Shown: positions 8,901 through 18,192, numbered from the stretch's first letter. The stretch is DNA of 64,000 nucleotides from Clostridiales bacterium (GCA_017617995.1 JAFZVE010000048.1:1-64000); one strand, 5' to 3'. The notes: generated by a model from the sequence alone, not told the origin. Program-made: numbers and translations.

Positions 8901-8909
8901 TGCTATAAT
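8901..8909 (+). promoter_or_regulatory. Extended -10 box of the GNAT gene
   Basis: TGC-TATAAT, the same extended -10 as in front of the methyltransferase. It gives a leader of roughly 28 nt to the ATG at 8944. Confidence 0.6.
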
Positions 8910-8943
8910 AGCTGTGAATCATTATTTCAGGGAGCTTGGGTAT

Positions 8944-10002
8944 ATGGGCGATTTGAAGATCATTCCGTTGTCGAAAGAGGAGTGGAAGGGCACGCCGATC
9001 CTGATGCGCTATACGACGGAAAGCTACTTCGATGTGGAAATAGAAGAGACCCCGGATGCATATCATATTGATCTGGTAAAGAAGAAGTTTGCCTCTCCGG
9101 TGTCACACTATCCGGAGGAATACGATTATCCGGACGAGCTGTATGCGGATCACTGGGAAGGCGCCGAGGCATGGGGGATCGTCTCTGATGAAATCGTAAG
9201 TGAAGAGAACAGGCGCAGTGTTGTTTGCTCGAAAGTGACAGGACAGAAGCTGCTCGCGTGCATCGAGTGCTGGCCTGAAACCTGGAGTAACCGTCTTCTG
9301 GTCACGGAACTATGGGTCTCGGATGAACTCCACCGACAGGGCATCGGCACACGCCTGATGAATCTTATCAAGGAAAAAGCACAAAAGGACGGCCGGCGTG
9401 CGATCATGCTGGAGACGCAGTCATGTAATGTCCGTGCAATTGCATTTTATAAGAGTCAGGGCTTCAGGCTGATGGGCATCGACACCTGCAACTACGGGAA
9501 TCTGGATGTGTCGCGTCACGAGGTCCGGTTTAATCTTGTGTATTTCATCACCCCGAGTGTCGGAAGGGCAACGGTGGAAGATCTTCCGGAGATCCTGAAA
9601 CTACAGTATCTGGCTTACCAGAGTGAAGCCGCACTCTTCGGGACGCAGGATATTCCACCGCTTAAAGAGACGCTCGATGAGGTAGAAGAAGAATACCGAA
9701 AAGGGATCATCCTGAAGATGGTGGATGACGACGGACGGATCATCGGTTCGGTACGCGCGCATGCTGACGACCAGACTGTGTATATCGGTAAGCTTATGGT
9801 GCATCCGGATTGTCGGGGGCGCGGATACGGGAAGAAACTTCTTTCTGAGATAGAGAGATGCTACGGAAACAGACGCTGCGAGCTCTTCACAAGTACGAGA
9901 AGTGTCGACAACATCCGCCTCTATGAGAAGATGGGATATAAGATTTTCAGAGAGGAAGCAGTCACGGACGAGCTGGTGTTCGTGTATATGGAGAAGAAAT
10001 AG
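8944..10002 (+). CDS. Tandem GNAT-family N-acetyltransferase
   Basis: A 352-residue protein with two GNAT folds. The start at 8944 is preferred to the upstream GTG 8914 because AGGGAG lies 9-10 nt before it and the GTG coincides with the expected transcription start. The first domain (about residues 60-195) has the acetyl-CoA loop ELHRQGIGTRLMN and ends in 'AIAFYKSQGFRLMG'. The second (about 205-350) has 'VHPDCRGRGYGKKLL' and 'NIRLYEKMGYKIF'. Both retain the R/Q-x-x-G-x-G/A motif, so both could bind acetyl-CoA. Established for the family: acetyl transfer to amino groups of small molecules or proteins. The substrates are unknown. Confidence 0.88.
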   Translation: MGDLKIIPLSKEEWKGTPILMRYTTESYFDVEIEETPDAYHIDLVKKKFASPVSHYPEEYDYPDELYADHWEGAEAWGIVSDEIVSEENRRSVVCSKVTGQKLLACIECWPETWSNRLLVTELWVSDELHRQGIGTRLMNLIKEKAQKDGRRAIMLETQSCNVRAIAFYKSQGFRLMGIDTCNYGNLDVSRHEVRFNLVYFITPSVGRATVEDLPEILKLQYLAYQSEAALFGTQDIPPLKETLDEVEEEYRKGIILKMVDDDGRIIGSVRAHADDQTVYIGKLMVHPDCRGRGYGKKLLSEIERCYGNRRCELFTSTRSVDNIRLYEKMGYKIFREEAVTDELVFVYMEKK

Positions 10003-10061
10003 GACCGGGATGCGACGAACGGTCAAGTAGGATCGCACAACAAAGATAAGCCGAATGGATA

Positions 10062-10077
10062 TTTTGCAAATGCGAAA
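10062..10077 (+). promoter_or_regulatory. Shared promoter-upstream element, copy 1
   Basis: TTTTGCAAATGCGAAA. It matches 15 of 16 bases with 11175-11190 and occupies the same place, ending 6 bp before the -35 box. It is a candidate activator site. Confidence 0.5.
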
Positions 10078-10083
10078 CTGAGA

Positions 10084-10112
10084 TTGACGGTATTCGAAAT
10101 TAATGATACTGT
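10084..10112 (+). promoter_or_regulatory. Promoter of the HTH protein gene
   Basis: TTGACG (10084-10089), a 17-bp spacer and TACTGT (10107-10112), with a TG two bases before the -10. The element at 10062-10077 ends 6 bp upstream of the -35. Confidence 0.55.
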
Positions 10113-10160
10113 AGAGCCGATGAAATCAAAGATTCTGGTGTTTGGAAAGGCGAAACAGAC

Positions 10161-11024
10161 GTGAATGATGATGTGAACAGTTTTGACTGCAAATATGTAC
10201 CGGTGTATGTGCCGGATAAGGCGAAGCTTGCTTTCTTGATCAAAGAGGCCAAGGGACCGGATCGGACCATGGCCGAATTTGCGGAAGCCTGCGGTACTAT
10301 TTCGGCACCGTCTTTCTCGAGAATCATCAAGGGTAATCTTGTCAAACCCCTTACGGTCGAGGTCGTTCAGTCTATCGTGAAGAATGCGGCTCCCGGAGCA
10401 AATGTGGACTACTACTCGCTCATGCGCGCAAACGGCATGATCCCGGCGGAAGTGGATGACAGACATAAGAAGCGCGGCGATGAGGAATACGAATACGAAC
10501 GGGAGCTGAAGAATAAGGAAATCAAAGCAAGAAATATCGTTTCGGATGAACTTCTGGTCAGAGGAATCATGATCCAGCTGATTCCGTATTCGGCATTCCG
10601 CATGTTCCGTAACGAAGAAATCCCCGTGGGAAAATTCCGCCTTGCAATTCCGACCTCCTTTTCGATCAAAGTTCCCGGTGAAGGGCCATCTTATTGGTTA
10701 TACAAGTATTTCTCGTCGGATCGTTACTGGGGAAATGAGATCCGTGAGTTTTCGGAGCTGTTCCTTCGAGATCTCTGGGAACCGGATACGTTGAAAGACG
10801 TCAAGGTAACCTTTGTGTTTGCGGATCAGTCGTACTACGAAGAAACACTGGAAAAAATGAAAGAGATCAAGGTCAATAACTACATCTCGTTTTTGCTGGT
10901 GGATCCGGACAAGGGGCTTGTTATGGAAGAGAAGATGCTCCCCAGATTTGACGGGAAGATCATGAAGAGCGTCTTTGACTTGCCGAGGATGGAAACCTCG
11001 TGGGAAGAATCGGATAATAAGTAA
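10161..11024 (+). CDS. Helix-turn-helix (XRE-like) regulatory protein
   Basis: A 287-residue protein starting at GTG 10161, with GGAAAGG about 10 nt upstream. Residues about 20-80 look like an XRE-type helix-turn-helix ('KLAFLIKEAKG', 'DRTMAEFAEACG', 'SAPSFSRIIKGN', 'LTVEVVQSIVKNA'), with the S-x-x-S-R-I-x-x-G recognition-helix pattern. Residues 110-270 form a charged alpha/beta region without a recognised family; the 'VKVTFVFADQSYYEETLEKM' strand-helix pattern resembles a PD-(D/E)xK-like or sensory core, but this is not established. A strong terminator follows. The shared upstream element links it to the AAA+ gene downstream, suggesting regulation of that gene, of itself, or both. The function is otherwise unknown. 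Confidence 0.65.
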   Translation: MNDDVNSFDCKYVPVYVPDKAKLAFLIKEAKGPDRTMAEFAEACGTISAPSFSRIIKGNLVKPLTVEVVQSIVKNAAPGANVDYYSLMRANGMIPAEVDDRHKKRGDEEYEYERELKNKEIKARNIVSDELLVRGIMIQLIPYSAFRMFRNEEIPVGKFRLAIPTSFSIKVPGEGPSYWLYKYFSSDRYWGNEIREFSELFLRDLWEPDTLKDVKVTFVFADQSYYEETLEKMKEIKVNNYISFLLVDPDKGLVMEEKMLPRFDGKIMKSVFDLPRMETSWEESDNK

Positions 11025-11083
11025 AGCCGGACGTAAAACAGATTATTTCGCGAAAACAAGACATTTCAATTATTCCAAGGACA

Positions 11084-11129
11084 AAGCTGTCTCCCAAGTG
11101 CTGAAAACACGAAGAGACGGCTTCTTTTT
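11084..11129 (+). terminator. Intrinsic terminator of the HTH protein gene
   Basis: AAGCTGTCTC (11084-11093) pairs with GAGACGGCTT (11114-11123) with one G-U pair. The loop can itself pair through GTG/CAC. A CTTTTTG run follows immediately. Confidence 0.8.
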
Positions 11130-11174
11130 GTTCGTGAGAGAAACATGTGGAAGATTCAATTGAAAAGAAGGAAA

Positions 11175-11190
11175 TTTTGCAAACGCGAAA
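11175..11190 (+). promoter_or_regulatory. Shared promoter-upstream element, copy 2
   Basis: TTTTGCAAACGCGAAA, ending 7 bp before the -35 box of the AAA+ gene. A weaker third copy (12 of 16 matches) is at 11251-11266, downstream of the likely transcription start. Confidence 0.5.
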
Positions 11191-11197
11191 TTTTCTA

Positions 11198-11248
11198 TTT
11201 ACAAATACAAAATTCGAGTGTATAATTCAAAACACAAACACAAAATTC
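11198..11248 (+). promoter_or_regulatory. Promoter of the AAA+ gene with direct-repeat operator
   Basis: TTTACA (11198-11203), a 17-bp spacer and TATAAT (11221-11226). A 15-bp direct repeat, ACAAAYACAAAATTC, occurs at 11201-11215 (overlapping the -35) and at 11234-11248 (around the start point). The copies match at 14 of 15 positions and are exactly 33 bp apart, so they lie on about the same face of the helix. Repressor binding is inferred. Confidence 0.6.
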
Positions 11249-11285
11249 CCATTCGTGAACGCGAAACAGACAGGAGGAAATGACC

Positions 11286-14123
11286 ATGAGATATTATGCG
11301 GTTTCTATGAATACAAACACAGCCAAAATCGAGAAGAACACCAAGATCTCACTCCGCGATTACAGCTACGATGAGCCGATCGCTGCGCTGAATAGTTTTA
11401 TGTTCAAGAAAACAGAAAACGATATTGCTTTCTTCATCTATAAAGAGGAAGGTAACGTGTCTTTCTCGGCTTTCGGTTTTGATGAGCAGAAGGTATCCTT
11501 TCAGCATGCCTATGAGCACGTCTGTGATCTTCTTGATACGAACTTCTGTGCCAGACCGATCCATGGCGATCCGTATGAGATCACCATGTATCATTTCATG
11601 GAGCTCCTGGATGAGGCGAGAAGACGCGGATTCCTGCAAGGCCTGTGGAGCCGTATCTCGGATAGTACTCATCTATGGCTGAACTACCATAATGTCGAAG
11701 ATATAAAATCACTGCCTTTCGAACTCGAGGAGCGGATCGTGCCGGAGAAAGCGGCTTCTTTGTCGATCTACGATGAGGACTTCCGCAGGGAACTCTCCAA
11801 TATCAAGAAGCACAAGCTTCCATCGAACGAGACGGTCAATCTGGTGCACTATATCCTTTCCGGACATAGCCGCAAGGTGGAATACCAGCTTGCGGAAATC
11901 CTGGCCAGTCATCTTTTCCTGGCCAATCGACTCTCGACAAGGCGTGTGGTATACATCAGTGAGATCCATCCGGTCCACTTCATGAAGGAACACTTCTTCG
12001 AGAAACTGATCGAGAATAACTACGGCGGAACCATTGTCATTGATCTGTCCGTCCTCTTTGGATATAATCCCTCCGACTATACGCTGTTAAGCAAGTATCT
12101 GGAGAAATTGTTTAAGAGATACAGAGGCCATTGTCTCTTCATCTTCACGTATAACAAAGAGACACCGGGTTTTTCCTATTATCTTCTTCAGAATATCGGC
12201 AAGACCGGAGCCTTGCTGATGCTCAAGGAAGGCGAAGGCGACAGAAAAGCAGCCATAAAGTACTTCAAGACCCTGCTTTCAGGCTCGGAGTATGCCGGCC
12301 ATGCCGAGTATACGGACGAATTTCTGGAGACGATCAAGGGAGAAAGGTTCACCCAGACCCGTATCGTGGAAGCGCTCGAGAGTTTCGGGCCGTGGAGTAT
12401 GAATAAGGCCATGAAGGGCGCGTATTATTTCGACAGCGACAGACGCTTCATGCTGGACCGTGACGAGGAGAAGGTATCTGCACAGGAGAAACTCGACCAT
12501 CTCATCGGGCTTTCGATTGTCAAGAAGCAGATCGAGAGCGTGATCGCCACGGATATTGTGGAGAAGGCAAGAAAGGCCGAACGGGGAGATGAGTATCAGT
12601 CTATCTCGACGCATATGATTTTCTCGGGTAATCCCGGAACTGCCAAGACCACCGTAGCGAGGATCTTCGCGGGGATCGCGAAGGAAAAGGGCGTTCTCCG
12701 AAGCGGCGTTTTCGTCGAGCGTGGCGGGATGGATCTGGACGGGATGTTCTGCGTCTCTGCCATCCGTGAAGCGTTCACGGCGGCCCGGGGCGGCGTACTG
12801 TTCATCGACGAAGCATACGCTATGAGCAGTTCGGTTGCGATTGCGACACTTATTCAGGAGATGGAGAGCCAGAGAGAAAATGTCATCGTCATTCTGGCGG
12901 GCTATAGCGAGAGGATGCAGGAGTTCCTGGAACATAATGAGGGACTGCGGAGCCGCATCCCGCACTGGATCGATTTCCCGGATTATTCCACTGATGAACT
13001 GACACAGATCTTCAACCTTATGATTGCAGATCTCAAGCTCTCTGTGACACAGGAAGCAGTAAAAACGGCATCGCTTCTCTTCGATCGGATGAGACTCGTC
13101 GAAAATTTCGGTAACGGCCGTTATGTCAGAAACCTTGTGGGACGTGCACTCTTTAACCAGTCTGCAAGATTGATGGCGACATATGGTACGGTGGACAACG
13201 TCCCGAAGGATGAACTCTTTCTGATCAAGAAGGAAGATATCAGCGGTCTACAGGAAGGACAGAAAGAGGCCAGAGAGCCGGGACAGGCCAAATCTGAACT
13301 CGATGCCCTGATCGGTCTTTCTTCGGCCAAGCTGGTCATCAATAAGGCCATCTCCAAGTTCAAACTCGATAAACTCTGTATGGACAGAGGTATGAAGAGA
13401 AACCGCGGATCCATGCACATGGTCTTTACCGGAAACCCGGGAACGGCCAAGACGACTGTCGCACGTCTCTGTTCGGAGATTCTGAATGACGAGAAAATCC
13501 TGTCGACGGGTTCCTTCGTGGAAGTCGGAAGAGCCGATCTTGTCGGAAGTCACGTCGGAGAGACGGCGCGTCTGGTGAAGAAGAAGTTCCGTGAAGCGGC
13601 AGGCGGTGTCCTCTTCATCGACGAGGCCTATTCACTCTGCGACCACATCGAGGGCAGTTTTGGTGATGAGGCGATCAATACGATCGTCCAGGAGATGGAG
13701 AACCATCGGGAAGATGTAGTGGTCATCTTCGCAGGCTACCCCAAGCCCATGAAGGATTTCGTTGATCGAAATCCCGGCATGAAGTCGAGAATTGCCTTCT
13801 TTGTGGAGTTTACGGACTACTCCACGGACGAGCTGTGCGAGATCACGAAGCTTATGGTGGCAAAGAAACAGATGGCCATCACGGATGCGGCGCTTCTTAA
13901 ACTTCGCGGATTCTATGAGGTCGCCCGTAAGACTACGGACTACGGTAATGGCCGCTTCGTCAGAAAACTCCTCGAGGAAGCGGAGATGAATCTGGCGAAC
14001 CGAGTCGTCCGGATTCCCGAGGAGAAACTGACGGAGCAGATCCTCTCCACGATCGAAGAGTGTGATATTCCCGACTATAAGCCTGAAGAGAAAGCGAGAT
14101 TTAAGATCGGCTTTGTCGGATAA
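11286..14123 (+). CDS. Tandem AAA+ ATPase, SpoVK/CbbX-like, with a degenerate third AAA module
   Basis: A 945-residue protein. The start at 11286 is preferred over ATG 11280 because AGGAGG (11272-11277) is then 8 nt away. Two CbbX/SpoVK-type AAA+ domains are intact. D1 has Walker A GNPGTAKTT (K454) and Walker B GGVLFIDEAYAM; D2 has Walker A at 716-723 (K722), the pore-loop-like DLVGSHVGET and GGVLFIDEAYSL. Both use Ala in place of the usual Gly before the catalytic Lys, and both keep the 'GxRSR/MKSR' arginine region. Around residues 190-300 a third module has the same strand order (SGHSRKVEYQ at the P-loop place, GGTIVIDLS at 247-255, HCLFIFTY) but no P-loop Lys, so it looks like a dead AAA domain. 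D1 has lost the canonical pore loop. It is probably a hexameric remodelling ATPase; its client is unknown. Confidence 0.82.
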   Translation: MRYYAVSMNTNTAKIEKNTKISLRDYSYDEPIAALNSFMFKKTENDIAFFIYKEEGNVSFSAFGFDEQKVSFQHAYEHVCDLLDTNFCARPIHGDPYEITMYHFMELLDEARRRGFLQGLWSRISDSTHLWLNYHNVEDIKSLPFELEERIVPEKAASLSIYDEDFRRELSNIKKHKLPSNETVNLVHYILSGHSRKVEYQLAEILASHLFLANRLSTRRVVYISEIHPVHFMKEHFFEKLIENNYGGTIVIDLSVLFGYNPSDYTLLSKYLEKLFKRYRGHCLFIFTYNKETPGFSYYLLQNIGKTGALLMLKEGEGDRKAAIKYFKTLLSGSEYAGHAEYTDEFLETIKGERFTQTRIVEALESFGPWSMNKAMKGAYYFDSDRRFMLDRDEEKVSAQEKLDHLIGLSIVKKQIESVIATDIVEKARKAERGDEYQSISTHMIFSGNPGTAKTTVARIFAGIAKEKGVLRSGVFVERGGMDLDGMFCVSAIREAFTAARGGVLFIDEAYAMSSSVAIATLIQEMESQRENVIVILAGYSERMQEFLEHNEGLRSRIPHWIDFPDYSTDELTQIFNLMIADLKLSVTQEAVKTASLLFDRMRLVENFGNGRYVRNLVGRALFNQSARLMATYGTVDNVPKDELFLIKKEDISGLQEGQKEAREPGQAKSELDALIGLSSAKLVINKAISKFKLDKLCMDRGMKRNRGSMHMVFTGNPGTAKTTVARLCSEILNDEKILSTGSFVEVGRADLVGSHVGETARLVKKKFREAAGGVLFIDEAYSLCDHIEGSFGDEAINTIVQEMENHREDVVVIFAGYPKPMKDFVDRNPGMKSRIAFFVEFTDYSTDELCEITKLMVAKKQMAITDAALLKLRGFYEVARKTTDYGNGRFVRKLLEEAEMNLANRVVRIPEEKLTEQILSTIEECDIPDYKPEEKARFKIGFVG

Positions 14124-14161
14124 ATAGTAAAGAATTTTGAGAAAGAAGGGAGGTTTTAGAG

Positions 14162-14167
14162 TATAAT
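14162..14167 (+). promoter_or_regulatory. -10 box of the DUF3592-like / histidine kinase operon
   Basis: TATAAT about 49 bp before the start of the small membrane protein. A weak TTGAGA lies 19 bp upstream. Confidence 0.4.
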
Positions 14168-14215
14168 ATGCGTGTATCGTGGTGAGAGGCAACCCGGGAA
14201 CGGGGGGAGGGGAAC

Positions 14216-14677
14216 ATGGACAAGACAATGATGATAGTGATCGCCGTTGTCGCGGTGATCGTGGTGTTTGCGATCTTAAACTCGATCAAGAATGCGGCCA
14301 GACGTCGCATCGAGAAAGAGTTCTACGAGAGAATGACCGGACGCGCCACCGGAAATATCCTGAGCCGTAACGTGACCAAAGAACGCGTCGAGACTTCCCG
14401 AGACGATGAGGAAGAAAAATACGAATATGTTTGCTATGTGACATACGAATTTGTCGTCAACGGGATCACCTACAAAGGAAGCGGCGAAGGGGCACGCTCC
14501 GGAAGCCAGAAGAAACAGCAGACGATCTGTTATGACCCCGCCGATCCCAATTCCAACTGCACGGAATACTACTATAAAAAGAAGACGAGCTCGCACATCC
14601 TCAGTACCCTGATCACTCTGGGTATTGTCGCAGCGGTGCTCGTCTTTGCTTATATGAAGTCGAAGGGGAAGATCTGA
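14216..14677 (+). CDS. Small membrane protein, DUF3592-like
   Basis: A 153-residue protein behind a strong GGGGGAGGGG site. It has a transmembrane segment at residues 4-22 and another near the C-terminus (about 128-147). Between them, a mostly beta domain contains 'YVTYEFVVNGITYKG' and a 'CYDPADPNSN' turn, the pattern of DUF3592 proteins (a 'YDPxNP' motif before the last helix). The hybrid histidine kinase starts 1 bp after its stop codon, so the two are translationally linked and may work together at the membrane. The function is unknown. Confidence 0.65.
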   Translation: MDKTMMIVIAVVAVIVVFAILNSIKNAARRRIEKEFYERMTGRATGNILSRNVTKERVETSRDDEEEKYEYVCYVTYEFVVNGITYKGSGEGARSGSQKKQQTICYDPADPNSNCTEYYYKKKTSSHILSTLITLGIVAAVLVFAYMKSKGKI

Positions 14678-14678
14678 C

Positions 14679-16946
14679 ATGGAGATGACATCCGATTACA
14701 GGAAAGCGAATGCCTACACGCTGAAGTGTATGTGTGTGTCTTCGATCGTCATGATCGTAGCCTGGACGCTCAATATCCTGAAGATATTCATCATCGACCA
14801 GACGATCATGAATCACTCCCTGATCGGGGTATTTATCTTTATCGTTTGCGGATTTCTGGTCAAGTTCACATTGGGCTTTGAAAGAACGGTTTCCAATTAT
14901 CTGATGCTTTTCCTGTTCGTCGGCATGATCACGTTTGTCAATATGCAGCTGTCCTATCATGTGACGCTCTTTATGCCGTTTCCGATGGTCTGTGCGGTTC
15001 TTTACGGAAGGAAAAAGTACGCCCGATACACATTCGCACTGATCAGTTTCGGACTTCTGGGCTCGGTCCTGGTGGGTTTTCAGATCGGCCTTTGCGACGC
15101 CAATATGCTGTTATTGACCACATCGACCAAGGCCAATGAGACAGCCCGCCTCGCCGCAGGGACATTCGATTTTAATTCCAATCAAGTGTTCTTGGTGCTG
15201 TTCTTCGTCGTGCCAAGAGTCATGGCGTTCTGGGCTTTTACTGCGGTACTCAACTACATCATGAAGAGTATACAGGAGAAGACGCTCCACGAGCAGGAGA
15301 GTCTGCGCCTGGCCGAATCAGAAAGACTTGCCAATCAGGCGAAGAGCCGTTTTCTGGCGCAGATGTCCCACGAGATACGCACTCCGATCAATACGGTGCT
15401 CGGCATGAACGAGATGATCCTGCACAAGGCCAAAGATGAGGAGATCCTCGACTATTCCCACAACATCAAGAAGTCGGGCAAGAATCTGCTCATGCTTATC
15501 AACAGTATCCTCGATTTTTCCAGGATCGAAGACGGAAAGATGGAGCTGCTGCCGGTCAACTACAATATGTCGGATCTGATCGAAGGCCTGCGCATCTCTG
15601 TCGAACAGCGTGCAAAGGATAAGGGCCTGGATTTCGTAATATCCGCGGACAAAGATCTTCCGAGAGAGCTCTTCGGCGATGATCTTCGTATCAGTCAGGT
15701 CATCATCAATCTGCTGACCAATGCAGTGAAGTACACGAAGGACGGTTCTGTGACGCTCGATATCCGGGAAGAATCCAGAAAAGACGATCAGATCAAGATC
15801 TTCGTGCAGGTGAAGGATACCGGCATAGGGATCCGCGAAGAAGATCTGCCGAAGCTGTTCACCTCTTTTGAACGGCTCGAGGAGAACAAGAACCGTACGA
15901 TCGAGGGGACCGGGCTCGGACTTTCTATCTGCACGAGACTTCTGGAGATGATGGGCAGTAAACTTGAGGTCAGGAGTACTTATGGAGAGGGATCCTGCTT
16001 CTATTTCTATCTGGTCCAGAAGATTATTGACGGCACACCGATGTCTGAAACGGCAGCGTTTGCCGTTGACGAGAAATCATCGGACAGGGCGGCGGGTGTG
16101 ATCTACCCGGATGCGAAGATCCTTGTTGTCGATGATAACGGTATGAACCTTAAGGTGATCCGCAATCTTCTCGGGCTTTTCCAGATCACTCCGGATGCGG
16201 AGTCATCCGGTGCGGGTGCGATCAAGCGCATGAGAGAACATGATTACGATATCGTATTTATGGACCACATGATGCCGGAGATGGACGGAATCGAGACTCT
16301 TGCTAAACTCCGGAAGGAGAATCTCGTCCCGGAGCATACGTCCGTGATCGCGCTGACGGCGAACGCCATTGTCGGTGCCAGAAAACTCTATATGGATGCG
16401 TCATTCGATGATTACCTGACCAAGCCGATCGAGCTGGGCCAACTCTCGGCCGCGCTCGACAAGTATCTGCCGGAGGAAAAAAAGAGGTCACAGGACTTCA
16501 AGGAAGAGAACGAAGTGATCGAGTTCGAACCGGAAGATTTTAGCGGCAGAGATCCTGAAGATGATGGTAACGGAGAAGAAAGAACAGCAATAGCACTCGA
16601 GCAGGCCCGGAAGATCGGACTGGATACGAGGACCGGACTTATTTACTGCGGTAACGATGAGGCTTTCTATCTGGAGATGCTGAGGGAATTCGTCTCCTCC
16701 TGCCCCGAGAAGGAAGAAAAACTGGAAGGGTGCTTCGCCCGGGAGGACTGGAACAACTATAAAATCTATGTGCATGCACTAAAGTCGAATCTTGCTTCCA
16801 TCGGCTCTGCGGAACTCTCCGATATGGCAAGAGAACTGGAAGAGGCGGCGGAGCATCAGGATGCATCTGTACTCAAGGAGAAACACGGGACACTTCTCTC
16901 GAGATGCAGACAACTCGTCTCGGAATTGAGAAATAAGGTGGTTTGA
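14679..16946 (+). CDS. Hybrid sensor histidine kinase (HisKA-HATPase-REC-HPt)
   Basis: A 755-residue membrane kinase. The N-terminal 200 residues contain about six hydrophobic helices with no large extracellular loop, suggesting an intramembrane sensor. The HisKA box MSHEIRTPINT places the phospho-accepting His near residue 231. HATPase boxes follow (NLLTNAVKYT, DTGIGI, GTGLGLSI). A receiver domain starts at ILVVDDNG with Asp about 529 in FMDHMMPEMDG. A C-terminal HPt domain has His about 699 in YVHALKSNLASIG. All four phosphorelay residues are present, so it can run a complete phosphorelay, but no output regulator is encoded next to it. It starts 1 bp after the DUF3592-like gene. Confidence 0.93.
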   Translation: MEMTSDYRKANAYTLKCMCVSSIVMIVAWTLNILKIFIIDQTIMNHSLIGVFIFIVCGFLVKFTLGFERTVSNYLMLFLFVGMITFVNMQLSYHVTLFMPFPMVCAVLYGRKKYARYTFALISFGLLGSVLVGFQIGLCDANMLLLTTSTKANETARLAAGTFDFNSNQVFLVLFFVVPRVMAFWAFTAVLNYIMKSIQEKTLHEQESLRLAESERLANQAKSRFLAQMSHEIRTPINTVLGMNEMILHKAKDEEILDYSHNIKKSGKNLLMLINSILDFSRIEDGKMELLPVNYNMSDLIEGLRISVEQRAKDKGLDFVISADKDLPRELFGDDLRISQVIINLLTNAVKYTKDGSVTLDIREESRKDDQIKIFVQVKDTGIGIREEDLPKLFTSFERLEENKNRTIEGTGLGLSICTRLLEMMGSKLEVRSTYGEGSCFYFYLVQKIIDGTPMSETAAFAVDEKSSDRAAGVIYPDAKILVVDDNGMNLKVIRNLLGLFQITPDAESSGAGAIKRMREHDYDIVFMDHMMPEMDGIETLAKLRKENLVPEHTSVIALTANAIVGARKLYMDASFDDYLTKPIELGQLSAALDKYLPEEKKRSQDFKEENEVIEFEPEDFSGRDPEDDGNGEERTAIALEQARKIGLDTRTGLIYCGNDEAFYLEMLREFVSSCPEKEEKLEGCFAREDWNNYKIYVHALKSNLASIGSAELSDMARELEEAAEHQDASVLKEKHGTLLSRCRQLVSELRNKVV

Positions 16947-16951
16947 TACAG

Positions 16952-18169
16952 ATGGCTAAGAATGGCATAACTGAGCGACGGAATAAAACGAATAAGAAAT
17001 TCATGGTGCTGTCGGCACTGGGTATCTTCATGGTGGTTGACCACCATACTTTCATCACGTTCAACTTCTTCGGCGATTTTATCCCGTATAACTCATTCTT
17101 CATGCCCATGTTCGTATTCATCTCCGGATACTTCAATAAGGTCGATTCGTCCACGAAGCTCCTGCCGTATATCTGGAAGAAGATCAAGTCGCTCCTGATT
17201 CCGTACATCTTCCTCTCTGCTCTGGCCTTCGGACTTCAGTTCCTGATCGACTGGTATAAGACCGGGGAGATCCCCTCTGTCCCGGACGGATATTTGAAGT
17301 ATCTTCTGGAAAGAGCGGTCACGATCGGATCGTCTATCTCGATCGCCGAGCCGATGTGGTTCGTGATCTCACTTTTTGCCGTGCTTCTGGTATACGCGCT
17401 TCTTAAGAAGTGTCTCGGCAAGATATGGAACAGTTTTGTGGCACTTGGGATTTTCACCTGCCTTCACGTGTTATCCGTCGACTATTCGATGAATCTTCTC
17501 GAAGATGCGTCTCCATATATTCTCCTGCCGCTCAAGATCATCTTCTTCCTTCCTTTCCTCGAGATGGGGATCATCTACAGGAAGTACCTCGAGAAGAAAC
17601 ATGAGGCGATGCCTGCGGGAGCGAAGATCGCACTTCTTCTCAGTCTGCTGATCACAAATATGGTACGCATGCTGTATCTGCCTATGCCGTACGATGTGGC
17701 TTTTGACGCCCTGGGGGAGATGATGGGATTCACCAGCCCCTTCACCATCACGCCGATGGTGTCCTCGATCGTCGGGATCCTGTTCTGGCTGACACTTGTC
17801 GATCTGGTCGGCAAACCCTTCTATGAGAGTAGATTCGTCAATTATATGTCGGCCAATACTTTCTGGATTATGGGTCTGCATATCGCTTTCTTCAATATCC
17901 TGAACTGTATCCTGATGTTCATAAACAACAATCTCATCGAGCTTCGGTTCTTCAATGTGGAGTTTTTCCAGATCACGGAATGGTACTTCTGGGACTTAAG
18001 TCCGAATCTCAAGCTCCTGTATCTGACTGCCGGTATACTTGGTCCTCTGGGACTTAAATGGATCTACGATATGCTGTTCTCTTTGCCCGCCAGAATAAAA
18101 CGGGCAGGAAACGGAGGAGAAGGAAGCAATGAGCCGGAAAATCCGGATAAATCGGGAAACGAAGGATAA
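16952..18169 (+). CDS. Acyltransferase-3 family membrane protein
   Basis: A 405-residue polytopic protein with about ten transmembrane helices. The start at ATG 16952 is chosen because AAGGTGG lies about 11 nt upstream; an in-frame TTG at 16943 overlaps the kinase stop codon. The N-terminus 'LGIFMVVDHH' carries the His of the acyltransferase-3 catalytic region, followed by 'FFMPMFVFISGYF', characteristic of the family (OafA/NolL-like). Known role: O-acetylation or succinylation of surface glycans, peptidoglycan or secondary metabolites. Its position right behind the kinase suggests an operon. The acceptor is unknown. Confidence 0.82.
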   Translation: MAKNGITERRNKTNKKFMVLSALGIFMVVDHHTFITFNFFGDFIPYNSFFMPMFVFISGYFNKVDSSTKLLPYIWKKIKSLLIPYIFLSALAFGLQFLIDWYKTGEIPSVPDGYLKYLLERAVTIGSSISIAEPMWFVISLFAVLLVYALLKKCLGKIWNSFVALGIFTCLHVLSVDYSMNLLEDASPYILLPLKIIFFLPFLEMGIIYRKYLEKKHEAMPAGAKIALLLSLLITNMVRMLYLPMPYDVAFDALGEMMGFTSPFTITPMVSSIVGILFWLTLVDLVGKPFYESRFVNYMSANTFWIMGLHIAFFNILNCILMFINNNLIELRFFNVEFFQITEWYFWDLSPNLKLLYLTAGILGPLGLKWIYDMLFSLPARIKRAGNGGEGSNEPENPDKSGNEG

Positions 18170-18192
18170 CAATTCAACAGGAGGTTTGGAAT

